From Metasolibacillus sp. (lineage in GTDB: Bacteria > Bacillota > Bacilli > Bacillales_A > Planococcaceae), in the NCBI RefSeq assembly GCF_025291715.1, contig NZ_JAMBIZ010000003.1, positions 124,001-188,000 of the forward strand: DNA of 64,000 nucleotides, given 5' to 3'. A model generated the notes under the pieces. The model was not told the origin of the DNA. It saw only the letters and a list, made by a program, of their open reading frames with translations, and did not search any database. Position 1 is the stretch's first letter, and every line of letters starts with the position of its first letter. The translations under genes and the position numbers were made by a program. Positions 35,731 to 46,443 of the stretch are shown piece after piece.

Positions 35731-36014
35731 TGATCAATGAGAGCGGTGTATATCAAGTAACAGTATCGATAAATGCTATAGCATTTGCTGCACCAGACCC
35801 AACGGACGGTTATTTATCAGCAACTATTACAGTCAATGGAATGCCTATTTTTACTCAAGGTATTGCCGTCTTTAATATTACAAGTAGAAATAGCTCAGCT
35901 TATATTGTGCAAGCGGCTTTAAATGTGGGGGATCAAGTAGGGGTTAGTGCAGCCTCAGAAGCCTTTCTATTTGGTTATATGAACCGTTCATTGACGCTTC
36001 TACAATTGCAGTAA
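35730..36014 (+). CDS. C-terminal half of the frameshifted jelly-roll surface protein
   Basis: A 94-residue frame opening at GTG 35730, which shares a base with the upstream stop. It contains the beta-strand pattern INESGVYQVTVSIN, YLSATITVNG, and a closing LTLLQLQ, as in the C-terminal domains of BclA-like spore-surface proteins. Sequence before the GTG is also family-like, so the true domain starts upstream in this frame. Only a weak AGGAA site precedes it. Expression from the frame depends on coupling or on frameshifting. Confidence 0.55.
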   Translation: MINESGVYQVTVSINAIAFAAPDPTDGYLSATITVNGMPIFTQGIAVFNITSRNSSAYIVQAALNVGDQVGVSAASEAFLFGYMNRSLTLLQLQ

Positions 36015-36178
36015 ACCTGCTAGTAGAGGTTAATTGACGGGCATCAGCATAGGAAAATAGGTGTTGGATAAATAGTTTCGGTGCACCTTCTTTATTAAAA
36101 TGGAGGTGCTTCTTTCCCTTGACAAATTATTGAAATGATTTATGCTGTATGTTAAGAATTTACAAGGAGAGTGGCAAT

Positions 36179-36886
36179 ATGAAGCAAATTATTGCATTGG
36201 GTGGTGGCGGATTTTCAATGGAGCCAGATAACCCCTTATTAGACCAATATATTTTACAGCAAAGTAGTAAAGCAAAGCCGAAAATTTGCTTTTTAGCAAC
36301 GGCGAGTGGAGATTCACAGGATTATATTGCACGCTTTTATCAATTTTTTGAGCAACAGTCGTGTGAGCCAAGTCATTTTTCACTATTTAATCCATCTACA
36401 AGGGATATAGAGTCATTTTTACTTGCACAGGATATTATTTATGTTGGTGGGGGGAACACGAAAAATTTACTCGCTTTATGGAAAGAGTGGGGCATTGATC
36501 AAATATTACATAAAGCTTGGGAGCAAGGCATCATATTAGCGGGTATTAGTGCAGGCTCGATTTGTTGGTTTGAAGAAGGTGTGACAGATTCCTTTGGAGA
36601 TGGACTAGCACCATTGCAATGTCTAGGCTTTTTACAAGGGAGCAATTGTCCACATTATGATGGGGAAGCCAATCGTAGACCGAGCTACCATCAACTAATC
36701 GCAGCACAGCAAATTCAAGCAGGCTACGCAGCAGATGATGGTGTTGGAATTCATTTCATCGAGCAGGAAGTACATGCTGTTGTTAGCTCAAGGCCATATG
36801 CAAAAGCATATAAAGTTACCTACACTCAAGAAGTGCGAGAAATGGAGCTTGAAACAAATTATTTAGGAGTTCAAAAAAATGCATAA
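36179..36886 (+). CDS. Peptidase E-like (S51) dipeptidase
   Basis: A 235-residue serine peptidase of family S51. The nucleophile elbow GISAGSICWF is at about residues 122-131, YVGGGNTKNLL matches the family, and a conserved His occurs in NCPHYDGE. Family members include aspartyl dipeptidase and cyanophycinase; this one looks closest to the peptidase E branch. AAGGAGAGTGG precedes ATG 36179. It overlaps the pentapeptide-repeat gene by eight bases. Confidence 0.85.
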   Translation: MKQIIALGGGGFSMEPDNPLLDQYILQQSSKAKPKICFLATASGDSQDYIARFYQFFEQQSCEPSHFSLFNPSTRDIESFLLAQDIIYVGGGNTKNLLALWKEWGIDQILHKAWEQGIILAGISAGSICWFEEGVTDSFGDGLAPLQCLGFLQGSNCPHYDGEANRRPSYHQLIAAQQIQAGYAADDGVGIHFIEQEVHAVVSSRPYAKAYKVTYTQEVREMELETNYLGVQKNA

Positions 36887-37730
36887 AGAAACCGCTATAA
36901 ATATCAGAGAAAGTTTAAGCGCTGATTGTTCACAATGCTTTGGGCTTTGTTGTACAGCGTTGAATATTGTGGCATCAAGCGATTTTGCCATCAATAAGCC
37001 GGCAGAGACGCCATGTCCAAACTTACAGCAAGACTTTCGCTGTAAAATACATAAAAACCTAAGGACACAGGGCTTTAAAGGCTGTACAGTATTTGATTGT
37101 TTAGGCGCTGGTCAAAAGGTTTCACAGCACACCTTTAAAGGGCAAAGCTGGCGTGAGCATCCTGAGGTTTCTAAGAAAATGTTCAACGTTTTTCCTGTGA
37201 TGGAGCAGCTTTATGAAATGATTGCCTTTGTCGCAGCAGCGTTAACGTATACGATTTCAGATACATTAAGACAAAGGCTAAGTGAGCAGCTAGAAAAGCT
37301 ACAAGGCTTAACGGATTTAGAGGCAGAGCAATTATTAGCGATAGATATGATTAGCTGTCGACAGCCTGTCAATATGCTGTTGCTGGAAACAAGTGAGTAC
37401 ATCCGTAGTGAGTTGAGTGCAAACGTTTTTAAAATAAAAAAAGGTAAGCAATATCGAGGTATTGATTGGGTTGGGAAAAATTTAAAGGGGAAAGATTTAA
37501 GAACAACTGATTTACGAGGTGCCTATTTAATTGCAGCAAATTTGCAAAATGCGGACTTAAGAGGTGTCGATTTGATTGGTGCTGATTTACGTGATGCCAA
37601 TATTAGCGGGGCAAATCTCTCGACAAGCCTGTTTTTAACACAAATGCAGATTAACTCAGCTAAAGGAGATAAACAGACGAAATTACCGACATATATTCAG
37701 TCTCCAACGCATTGGCTGTCTGGAACATAA
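36879..37730 (+). CDS. Pentapeptide-repeat protein with a Cys-rich N-terminal domain
   Basis: A 283-residue protein in two parts. The N-terminal part has a dense cysteine set, CSQCFGLCC, then CPNL, CKIH, GCTVFDC, suggesting a metal or Fe-S site (YkgJ-like in style). A helical middle follows, then eight or nine pentapeptide repeats at about residues 190-255 (A/D-L/N-x-x pattern such as ADLRGVDLIGADLRDANI), which fold as a right-handed beta-helix. Some pentapeptide proteins mimic DNA and shield gyrase, but nothing here proves that. It overlaps the peptidase gene, so the two are coupled. Confidence 0.8.
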   Translation: MHKETAINIRESLSADCSQCFGLCCTALNIVASSDFAINKPAETPCPNLQQDFRCKIHKNLRTQGFKGCTVFDCLGAGQKVSQHTFKGQSWREHPEVSKKMFNVFPVMEQLYEMIAFVAAALTYTISDTLRQRLSEQLEKLQGLTDLEAEQLLAIDMISCRQPVNMLLLETSEYIRSELSANVFKIKKGKQYRGIDWVGKNLKGKDLRTTDLRGAYLIAANLQNADLRGVDLIGADLRDANISGANLSTSLFLTQMQINSAKGDKQTKLPTYIQSPTHWLSGT

Positions 37731-37751
37731 TGTGATTCCAGACAGCTTTTT
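37713..37751. terminator. Terminator spanning the end of the pentapeptide gene, bidirectional
   Basis: GCTGTCTGGAA pairs with TTCCAGACAGC (11 bp, ten-base loop holding the stop codon), then TTTTTC. It belongs to the same hairpin family as 1419-1466 and 15620-15655. The minus-strand YdcF gene ends just beyond. Confidence 0.85.
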
Positions 37752-37752
37752 C

Positions 37753-38790
37753 TTATTCTCCAAAGAAATAAAGGAAAAGTGATAACAATGTGGCAAAGAA
37801 GAAAACGGTACCGATAACATAAAGATGACGCTTTTTCCCCATTACGACAATCGCTATATATTCACGAATCATCGCATTAGGCCAATAGTAAAATGCAGTT
37901 TTTGAGCCAATTCCTTGGCTGTTTAGACCTGCTCGTCGTGCATACAAGCCTGCTCGGAATAAATGGAAATTATTTGTTGTGAAAATACTGCTATGCTGAG
38001 GCTTTAACGAATCCATTAGGCGTTTAGAAAAGAGCATATTTTCATAGGTGTTCACTGATTCATTTTCCTGCAATGTATGCTCAATTGGAATTCCTTTTTC
38101 GAGCGCATAGCTTTGCATTGCCTCTGCCTCAGAAAGCCCCTCATTTGGACCTTGTCCACCAGAAAAAATAATGGTTGGTGGCGTTGTAGCCTTCGCTTGT
38201 TTATTATAAAATTCTATTGCTTTATTAATGCGGCTCGCTAATAATGGCGGCACTTTATCATGAATTAATCCGCTGCCCAACACGATAATAAAATCTTGAT
38301 TCAAGCGTGGACGATTGAACTGATATAAAAAATAAGCTGCTAAGAAGTTCGATGCATGAATTAAAAAATAGAAAATAATAAAAGAAACTGCCATGAAAAA
38401 TGGCTGAAATTCCAGAGACAAGCGCCCGCTTAAATTGAAAAGGCCAATAAAAAAGTAAGCAACAATCGCAATGCCTAACAACAATGTTAAGGAATTGGAA
38501 AAGCGTCGTCCTTCCTTACGAAACAACGTGCGAGCATTTAGAAAAAGAGTTACAGTAAATGCTACAGTTGCAAAGGGAATTAATAACACTAGCGCACCGA
38601 TAGGAATGGCAATCGCTAGCTGTAATAGATGATTATCAGATGAGAGCGATGCAACAAGGCAAAACATTAAAAATGACATAAGAAAAAAGTTAAATAAAAG
38701 TCCATTTATTAATTTCCTAGGGTCAATGAAATATGAAATCATAAAAACGATAAATAAAATAAGTGGAATAATTCCAAAATATAAATACAT
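37753..38790 (-). CDS. YdcF/ElyC family membrane protein (DUF218)
   Basis: A 345-residue protein with about five N-terminal transmembrane helices (to about residue 175), a soluble DUF218 domain (IIVLGSGLIHDKVPPLL, IIFSGGQGPNEGLSEAEAM, ENESVNTYENM, FTTNNFHLFRA), and a final helix. Relatives such as ElyC and SanA affect envelope integrity in E. coli. The conserved Gly-rich and acidic residues are present, so the domain is probably active on an unknown substrate. GGAGGTG precedes ATG 38790. Confidence 0.85.
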   Translation of the reverse strand: MYLYFGIIPLILFIVFMISYFIDPRKLINGLLFNFFLMSFLMFCLVASLSSDNHLLQLAIAIPIGALVLLIPFATVAFTVTLFLNARTLFRKEGRRFSNSLTLLLGIAIVAYFFIGLFNLSGRLSLEFQPFFMAVSFIIFYFLIHASNFLAAYFLYQFNRPRLNQDFIIVLGSGLIHDKVPPLLASRINKAIEFYNKQAKATTPPTIIFSGGQGPNEGLSEAEAMQSYALEKGIPIEHTLQENESVNTYENMLFSKRLMDSLKPQHSSIFTTNNFHLFRAGLYARRAGLNSQGIGSKTAFYYWPNAMIREYIAIVVMGKKRHLYVIGTVFFFATLLSLFLYFFGE

Positions 38791-38932
38791 CGTAGACACC
38801 TCCAATTTTATGATGAAGGCAAAAAAGCCATTCGTCAACATTCTATATATTTTCTAGCATAATGGATTATCATCTTACCATTTTTTCGTTATAATTGGGG
38901 GAACTGAATGAATTTAGCAGAAGGAGCATGAG

Positions 38933-41251
38933 ATGAAAAAAAGTTTAAAGCAGATTTTTACTATCTATACGAGCGATATAAAAAATATAGCAACTAATTG
39001 GGTAGCGCTTGTTTTAATTGGTGGCTTAGTATTTTTACCATCGCTTTATGCATGGTTTAATATTTATGCATCATGGGACCCATATGGACAAACGAATCAA
39101 ATGCAAGTGGCAATTGTCAACGAGGATATAGGTGCTACTGTGCGTGGCGATGAAATCAATGTCGGAAATGAGCTCATCGTCCAGTTAGCAATGAACAAAA
39201 ATTTTGATTGGAAATTTACCGACCGCAAAGAGGCAATCGATAAATTAACGGTAGGCGATTATTTCGCGACGGTTATCATTCCCGCAGATTTTTCTGCAAA
39301 GCTGGCTTCTGTACTGGCAGATACGCCAGAGAAGGCAAAAATCGAATATTATGTCAATGAAAAAATTAACTCGATTGCACCTAAAATTACAGATAAAGGA
39401 GCAAGCGGCATTGCCGAGCAAATCTCAAGTGAATTTATTGCGACGGTCAATGGAACGATTTTTACTATTTTTAATGAATTAGGGGTTGAAATCGAAAAGG
39501 AAGTACCAAACTTCGAAAAGTTTGAGGAGTACGTCTTTTTAATTGAAGAGCATTTACCTGATATTGAGCACACATTAAATAAGGCAGCGCAGGATAGCGA
39601 TCAAGCAGGTGAAATGATTACAGAAGGCTTAGCCATGATGCCAAAGGTGCAGGAAACGACGAATGAAGGCTTAGCGACTGTGCAAAGCGCCATGCTATTA
39701 TTGAATGAAGCAGAAGTAACATTAAATGCGCTATCCCCGATTGTAGAAAGGGATTTGCAGCGGGTTCAAAAGGTATCGAGAGATGTAGAGAGCTTTTTGG
39801 CACAATTAGGGAATGTTAATATTGATACGACAAAGCTAGATCAAGCATTAACGGATTTACAAAGTCGACTAACAGTTGCTGACAAAGGTGTTGATGAGCT
39901 AATCACACATGCAGAGGCCATTGGACAAATTACACAAGATGCGGAAAATGTCCGCTTAACCTTAAAGCAAAAAGTGCAGCAAGCAATTGATGAGCTTCTT
40001 GCAATGAACCCACAAATTGATGAAGAAAAAATAGCAAATACGAAAATGGTGCAGAGGCTACAGGAAGTATTAGCACATGTGGAAAGCTTGCCAACTGCAA
40101 AAGAGCGTGAGCAGCTTGTAGTCGATCAACTGTACAATTTAAAGTCGAGCATGGCAGATTTTTCGCGTCAAATTGATGCATTGGGCAAAATGGATGTCAA
40201 TGATGCGACGCTAAAGCAAGGCTTGAAAAATTTACAGCAAGTCGCAGCGAACATCGATTTACAAATTGATGGCTTTTTATCACAATATAAAAGTACGTTA
40301 GAGCCAAAAATTAAGTCAATGCTAGGTGATGCTAAAAAAAGCTTAACAGGTGCATCCGATATTTTAACGAAAGTACAAAGCCTAGTTCCAGAAGTGACAC
40401 AAATTTTAAAAAATGCAGACGAATCGTTAGCAAAGGCAAACGACACGCTTGCACAAATTCAAGCGAACTATCCTGCGTTGAGTGAGAAGATAAAAGATTT
40501 GGCGAATAAATTACGCACACTAGATAATGAAGCAAATATCCATGAAATTATTACATTGCTGAAAAACAATGCATCGGCAGAGCGTGACTTCTTTGCAAAT
40601 CCTGTTGAAGTAGAAAACCATAAGCTATTCCCAATTGATAAATATGGTACAGGGATGATTCCGTTTTATACGGTTTTATCAATTTGGGTAGGCTGCTTAT
40701 TACTTATTTCCTTACTGTCTGTCAACGTACATCGTGTGGGGGAGTTTTCCATTCGTGAAGTGTACTTTGGGCGCTTGCTAACATTCGGGTCATTTGCGTT
40801 ACTGCAAACGACAATTATTACAATGGGTGATATTTTCTTATTTGATGGCACATTAGCCTCACCTGTTTTATTCGTTTTATTTGGGCTATTTATTGCGAGC
40901 GTCTTTATTACAGTTGTTTATACACTCGTATCCGTCTTTGGAGATGTCGGTAAGGCAATGGCTATCGTCATGCTTGTATTGCAAATTGCAGGTTCAGGTG
41001 GTACGTATCCTGTCCAGCTATTGCCGAAGTTTTTCCAAATGATTAATCCGTTTTTACCGTTCACGTATGCGATTGAATTAATGCGTGAAGCAGTTGGAGG
41101 AATTGTTTGGTCAACAGTTGCGCTCGATATGCTTGTTTTATTCATTGTAGGGGTGTTATTCTTGCTGTTTGGTACATTCTTTAAAAAGATTTTAAGCGAG
41201 AAAACGGAGGCCTTACTAAAAAAATCGAGAGAGACGGATATTATCCATTGA
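38933..41251 (+). CDS. yhgE: YhgE/Pip family membrane protein
   Basis: A 772-residue membrane protein. One N-terminal helix (about residues 25-45, then SLYAWFNIYASWDPYG, the family signature) is followed by a long extracytoplasmic region rich in coiled-coil heptads (about 190-540). A C-terminal ABC-2-type membrane block of about six helices completes it. Pip is a phage-infection receptor in Lactococcus; EsaA of type VII secretion is a relative, but no other T7SS gene is near. AAGGAGCATGAG precedes ATG 38933. Confidence 0.87.
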   Translation: MKKSLKQIFTIYTSDIKNIATNWVALVLIGGLVFLPSLYAWFNIYASWDPYGQTNQMQVAIVNEDIGATVRGDEINVGNELIVQLAMNKNFDWKFTDRKEAIDKLTVGDYFATVIIPADFSAKLASVLADTPEKAKIEYYVNEKINSIAPKITDKGASGIAEQISSEFIATVNGTIFTIFNELGVEIEKEVPNFEKFEEYVFLIEEHLPDIEHTLNKAAQDSDQAGEMITEGLAMMPKVQETTNEGLATVQSAMLLLNEAEVTLNALSPIVERDLQRVQKVSRDVESFLAQLGNVNIDTTKLDQALTDLQSRLTVADKGVDELITHAEAIGQITQDAENVRLTLKQKVQQAIDELLAMNPQIDEEKIANTKMVQRLQEVLAHVESLPTAKEREQLVVDQLYNLKSSMADFSRQIDALGKMDVNDATLKQGLKNLQQVAANIDLQIDGFLSQYKSTLEPKIKSMLGDAKKSLTGASDILTKVQSLVPEVTQILKNADESLAKANDTLAQIQANYPALSEKIKDLANKLRTLDNEANIHEIITLLKNNASAERDFFANPVEVENHKLFPIDKYGTGMIPFYTVLSIWVGCLLLISLLSVNVHRVGEFSIREVYFGRLLTFGSFALLQTTIITMGDIFLFDGTLASPVLFVLFGLFIASVFITVVYTLVSVFGDVGKAMAIVMLVLQIAGSGGTYPVQLLPKFFQMINPFLPFTYAIELMREAVGGIVWSTVALDMLVLFIVGVLFLLFGTFFKKILSEKTEALLKKSRETDIIH

Positions 41252-41275
41252 TTGTTTTTAGTTGACGCCATGTTT

Positions 41276-41317
41276 CCACTATGTTTCTCTGTAAATGGAG
41301 AAGCATAGTGGATTTTT
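41276..41317 (+). terminator. Rho-independent terminator after yhgE
   Basis: CCACTATGTTTCTC pairs with GAGAAGCATAGTGG (14 bp, one wobble), followed by TTTTT. Confidence 0.9.
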
Positions 41318-41369
41318 AACTGTAATAACAAAGCACAAAGAAATAGATTATAAAAGGGAAGTGATTTTA

Positions 41370-42509
41370 TTGGCAAGAGGTGTTTACATTCATATTCCCT
41401 TCTGCCATCAAATTTGCCACTACTGTGATTTTAATAAAGTATTTTTTAAAAATCAGCCAGTAGACGCATATATTGAGGCGCTTGGACAAGAAATAGCAAC
41501 AACTGTAACACAATATCCGAACGAATTTACACAAGTAGAAACGATTTTTTTAGGTGGTGGAACACCGACAGCGCTATCTGCCGCACAAATTCAGCGCTTA
41601 CTTGAAATAATTCGAAACTTTATCCCGATGCAAAACGTAAAAGAATTTACATCGGAAGCAAATCCTGATGAGCTAACAGTGGAAAAATTGCAGGCTTTAT
41701 TTAATGGTGGAGTTAATCGTCTAAGCATGGGCGTGCAGTCATTCGATGCGGGCTTGCTCGAAAAAATTGGGCGCACACATAGCAATGGGCATGTTTATAA
41801 GGCAATTGACAATGCGAAGCAAGTGGGCTTTACGAATATTAGTATTGATTTAATGTACGGCTTACCTGGACAAACGATGGCGCAGTGGCAGCACACATTG
41901 CAAACGGCTTTAGCGTTAAAGCTACCGCATTACTCTGCCTATTCATTAATTGTGGAGCCGAAGACGGTATTTTATATTCAATATGCGAAAGGCAAGCTGC
42001 ATTTGCCGACACAAGATTTAGAAGCTGATATGTATGATGTATTGCTACAGGAAATGGAAGCAGCAGGCCTGGCACAATATGAAATTAGTAATTTTGCTGA
42101 GGAAGGACATGTGTCGATTCACAATAAAATTTATTGGGATAATGACGAGTATGCAGGCTTCGGTGCTGGTGCGCATGGCTACTTGGCAGGCATACGTTAT
42201 TCTAATCATGGGCCTATCAAAAAATATATTGAAATCGCTCAATCAGGTGTGCGTCCAATTGTGCATGAGAATCAAGTAACACACGAAGAAAAAATGGAAG
42301 AACAAATGTTTTTAGGGCTGCGCAAAGTAGAAGGTGTATCATTTGAAGCCTATGAAAAGAAACTGAAGGAGCCGATGCATAAGCGCTATGGTGACATTAT
42401 TGAACAGCTTGTCAAAGATGGTCTTTTACAACAGGACGAGCATGGCATTCGTTTAACAAGGCAAGGGCGCTTTGTAGGCAATGAAGTGTTTCAACAGTTT
42501 TTAACCTGA
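41370..42509 (+). CDS. hemW: HemW, heme chaperone radical SAM protein
   Basis: A 379-residue HemN-like protein. HemW binds heme and delivers it to respiratory enzymes rather than oxidising coproporphyrinogen. The cluster motif CHQICHYCDF (CX3CX2C) is followed by GGGTPTAL and the Glu-rich EANPDELT. The short N terminus and length match HemW rather than HemN. TTG 41370 follows GGGAAGTG; the upstream frame runs into the yhgE terminator. Downstream is hrcA, as in B. subtilis. Confidence 0.93.
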   Translation: MARGVYIHIPFCHQICHYCDFNKVFFKNQPVDAYIEALGQEIATTVTQYPNEFTQVETIFLGGGTPTALSAAQIQRLLEIIRNFIPMQNVKEFTSEANPDELTVEKLQALFNGGVNRLSMGVQSFDAGLLEKIGRTHSNGHVYKAIDNAKQVGFTNISIDLMYGLPGQTMAQWQHTLQTALALKLPHYSAYSLIVEPKTVFYIQYAKGKLHLPTQDLEADMYDVLLQEMEAAGLAQYEISNFAEEGHVSIHNKIYWDNDEYAGFGAGAHGYLAGIRYSNHGPIKKYIEIAQSGVRPIVHENQVTHEEKMEEQMFLGLRKVEGVSFEAYEKKLKEPMHKRYGDIIEQLVKDGLLQQDEHGIRLTRQGRFVGNEVFQQFLT

Positions 42510-42637
42510 TTCTTTTGTGTCAATAGTGAAGCATCATAATATAGATGCCCAAATGCTCGTTAGCAGCACACAATACTTTGAAATGTAGAATATTTACTTA
42601 CTTTCTTAATAGTCGATAAAAACATCGGGCGATTTCG

Positions 42638-42666
42638 TTGACATCAATAGAGAGATTTGTTAATTT
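42638..42666 (+). promoter_or_regulatory. Sigma-A promoter of the hrcA operon
   Basis: TTGACA (42638-42643) and TAATTT (42661-42666) are 17 bases apart, placing the transcription start just before or inside the CIRCE operator. Confidence 0.65.
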
Positions 42667-42676
42667 ATTATTAGTA

Positions 42677-42703
42677 TTAGCACTCCATTAAAACGAGTGC
42701 TAA
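42677..42703 (+). promoter_or_regulatory. CIRCE operator (HrcA binding site)
   Basis: TTAGCACTC, nine bases, GAGTGCTAA: a perfect match to the CIRCE consensus. It lies between the promoter and the hrcA start, the standard position for HrcA autorepression of the hrcA-grpE-dnaK-dnaJ operon. Confidence 0.98.
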
Positions 42704-42717
42704 CAGAGGTGATGAAA

Positions 42718-43737
42718 ATGCTAACAAATCGTCAATTGCAAATTTTGCAGGTCATTGTTGATGACTTTGTAACATCTGCTCAGCCTGTTGGCTCACGTCA
42801 AATATCGAAGAGAGAGGGTATTACGTACAGCCCAGCGACGATTCGCAACGAAATGGCGGATCTTGAGGAGCTTGGTTTTTTAGAAAAAACCCATACATCT
42901 TCAGGGCGTGTTCCGTCGGAAAAAGGCTATCGTTTTTATGTCGATCATTTATTACAGCCTCATATGATTCATGCTGAAGAAATAAGCCAAATCCAATCTG
43001 TGTTCCATCATCGCATTGGGGAGATGGAGGAGCTTATTCGAGAATCAGCTAATATATTGTCGGAATTAACGACATATACGGCGATTCTACTTGGACCAGA
43101 CGTGCAGCAGCATAAAGTGAAGAAATTTCAAATTGTGCCACTCGCAGATGATAAGGCTGTTGCCATTATCGTAACGGATAACGGTCATGTAGAAAATCGC
43201 ATCCTCACATTGCCGCAAGGGTTTAGCCCTTCGGATATTGAAAAAATGGTTAATATTTTGAATGACCGATTAACTGGTGTGTCGCTGCATGAGCTACACA
43301 TCAAGCTTGAGGCTGAGGTGCTAAGTATTTTAAAGCAACATATTGCAACAGCAGAAACAATCGTTCAATCATTAGTAGATGTTTCGAAAAATCAAAAAGA
43401 AGGAAAAATCTACTATGGTGGTAAAACGAATATGTTAAACCAGCCAGAGTTTCACGATTTAAATAAAATTCGTATGCTAATGGAGTTAATGGATAAAGAA
43501 AGTCAATTGCAATCTTTATTCCAGCCAAATCAAGCGGGAATTCAAATTCGCATCGGCTCTGAAAACAATCTTCTAGCAATGGAAAACTGTAGCGTTATTA
43601 CAACGGCCTTTTCAACTGGGGATGAGCAGCATGGTGCGATTGCTATCATTGGACCAACACGCATGGACTATCGACGCGTCGTGACATTATTAGACATGAT
43701 GCAAAATGGTTTGACACGTGCTTTCAAAAAACATTAG
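42718..43737 (+). CDS. hrcA: Heat-inducible transcription repressor HrcA
   Basis: A 339-residue repressor that binds CIRCE with help from GroEL. The N-terminal winged helix contains MLTNRQLQILQVIVDDFV and PATIRNEMADLEELGFL; a GAF-like dimerisation region follows. ATG 42718 is preferred over ATG 42712, because the SD AGAGGTGAT overlaps the earlier codon, and over a TTG... frame start near 42697 that lies within CIRCE. It is first in the heat-shock operon. Confidence 0.96.
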   Translation: MLTNRQLQILQVIVDDFVTSAQPVGSRQISKREGITYSPATIRNEMADLEELGFLEKTHTSSGRVPSEKGYRFYVDHLLQPHMIHAEEISQIQSVFHHRIGEMEELIRESANILSELTTYTAILLGPDVQQHKVKKFQIVPLADDKAVAIIVTDNGHVENRILTLPQGFSPSDIEKMVNILNDRLTGVSLHELHIKLEAEVLSILKQHIATAETIVQSLVDVSKNQKEGKIYYGGKTNMLNQPEFHDLNKIRMLMELMDKESQLQSLFQPNQAGIQIRIGSENNLLAMENCSVITTAFSTGDEQHGAIAIIGPTRMDYRRVVTLLDMMQNGLTRAFKKH

Positions 43738-43760
43738 CAACGCTTTAAGGAGGATACAGA

Positions 43761-44312
43761 GTGTCAGAAAAAGTGGAAAATCAAGAGCTAGAGCAACAAA
43801 CTAATGAACAAGCGGAAGAAATAACAGAGGAAGTAGTCGAAGAAGTTGCACTAGATGAAAACGAGCAAAAAATCGCTGAGCTTGAAGCGAAATTAGCGGA
43901 GCAAGAGGATCGCTATTTACGACTGCGCGCTGACTACGATAATATGGTGCGTCGCAATAAATTGGATAGAGAGGCAGCTGAAAAATTCCGTGCCCAAAGC
44001 TTATTAACGGATTTAATTCCTGTTCTAGATAATTTAGATCGCGCCTTACAAGTAGAAGTGACATCAGAAGAAGCTACTTCATTATATACTGGTGTAGAAA
44101 TGGTATATCGTCAATTCATCGATGCAACAGCAAAAGAAGGCTTAGAGGTTATTGCATCTGAAGGTGAGCCATTCGATCCGAATTTCCATCAAGCGGTAAT
44201 GCAAGAGCAAGATAGCGACAAAGAGTCTGGCATTGTTTTACGCGAACTGCAAAAGGGTTATAAGTTAAAGGATCGTGTATTGCGACCAGCAATGGTTTCT
44301 GTTAATGAATAA
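43761..44312 (+). CDS. grpE: Nucleotide exchange factor GrpE
   Basis: Releases ADP from DnaK. The 183-residue protein has an acidic disordered N terminus, a long coiled coil, and the conserved [18 protein letters not shown] and [10 protein letters not shown]-like [10 protein letters not shown] segments ahead of the beta domain ending RPAMVSV. GTG start at 43761 after AAGGAGGAT. Confidence 0.96.
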   Translation: MSEKVENQELEQQTNEQAEEITEEVVEEVALDENEQKIAELEAKLAEQEDRYLRLRADYDNMVRRNKLDREAAEKFRAQSLLTDLIPVLDNLDRALQVEVTSEEATSLYTGVEMVYRQFIDATAKEGLEVIASEGEPFDPNFHQAVMQEQDSDKESGIVLRELQKGYKLKDRVLRPAMVSVNE

Positions 44313-44369
44313 ATTCGTGTGCAAGTGCAGCTAATGCACCTAAAAATAAATTAATTATACTGTGTCTAA

Positions 44370-46223
<1,854 letters not shown>

Positions 46224-46231
46224 TATTATCT

Positions 46232-46267
46232 TGCTTTAGCGGGTGTTCTAACACTCGCTGAAGCAAA
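46232..46267 (+). other. Stable hairpin immediately after dnaK
   Basis: TTGCTTTAGCGGGT pairs with ACTCGCTGAAGCAA (14 bp with G-U pairs, eight-base loop). There is no T tract, so it may stabilise the dnaK message end rather than terminate. Confidence 0.55.
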
Positions 46268-46315
46268 ATAGAGCCTTATATAATTGCTCAAAAATTCAAT
46301 TGAGGCGTAATCGAT

Positions 46316-46352
46316 AAAAAGCCAAAGACCGCTTGCGGCTTTGGCTTTTCAC
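46316..46352 (+). terminator. Terminator between dnaK and dnaJ
   Basis: AAAAGCCAAAG and CCGC pair with GCGG and CTTTGGCTTTT, with one bulged A, then TTTTC. It would lower or end readthrough into dnaJ. Confidence 0.8.
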
Positions 46353-46443
46353 TGTTTAAATGAGTTTTTGGATAAATATAGAGCAGTTTTTGTCGTTGCA
46401 TGGTAAAATAAACTTTATGCAAAAAAGATCGGAGTGTAATGAA

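Noticed and set aside
38933-41251. Type VII secretion component EsaA
   Set aside because: YhgE/Pip and EsaA are related, but no EssC, EsxA or other T7SS gene is nearby, and the N-terminal YAWFNIYASWDPYG signature fits YhgE/Pip.
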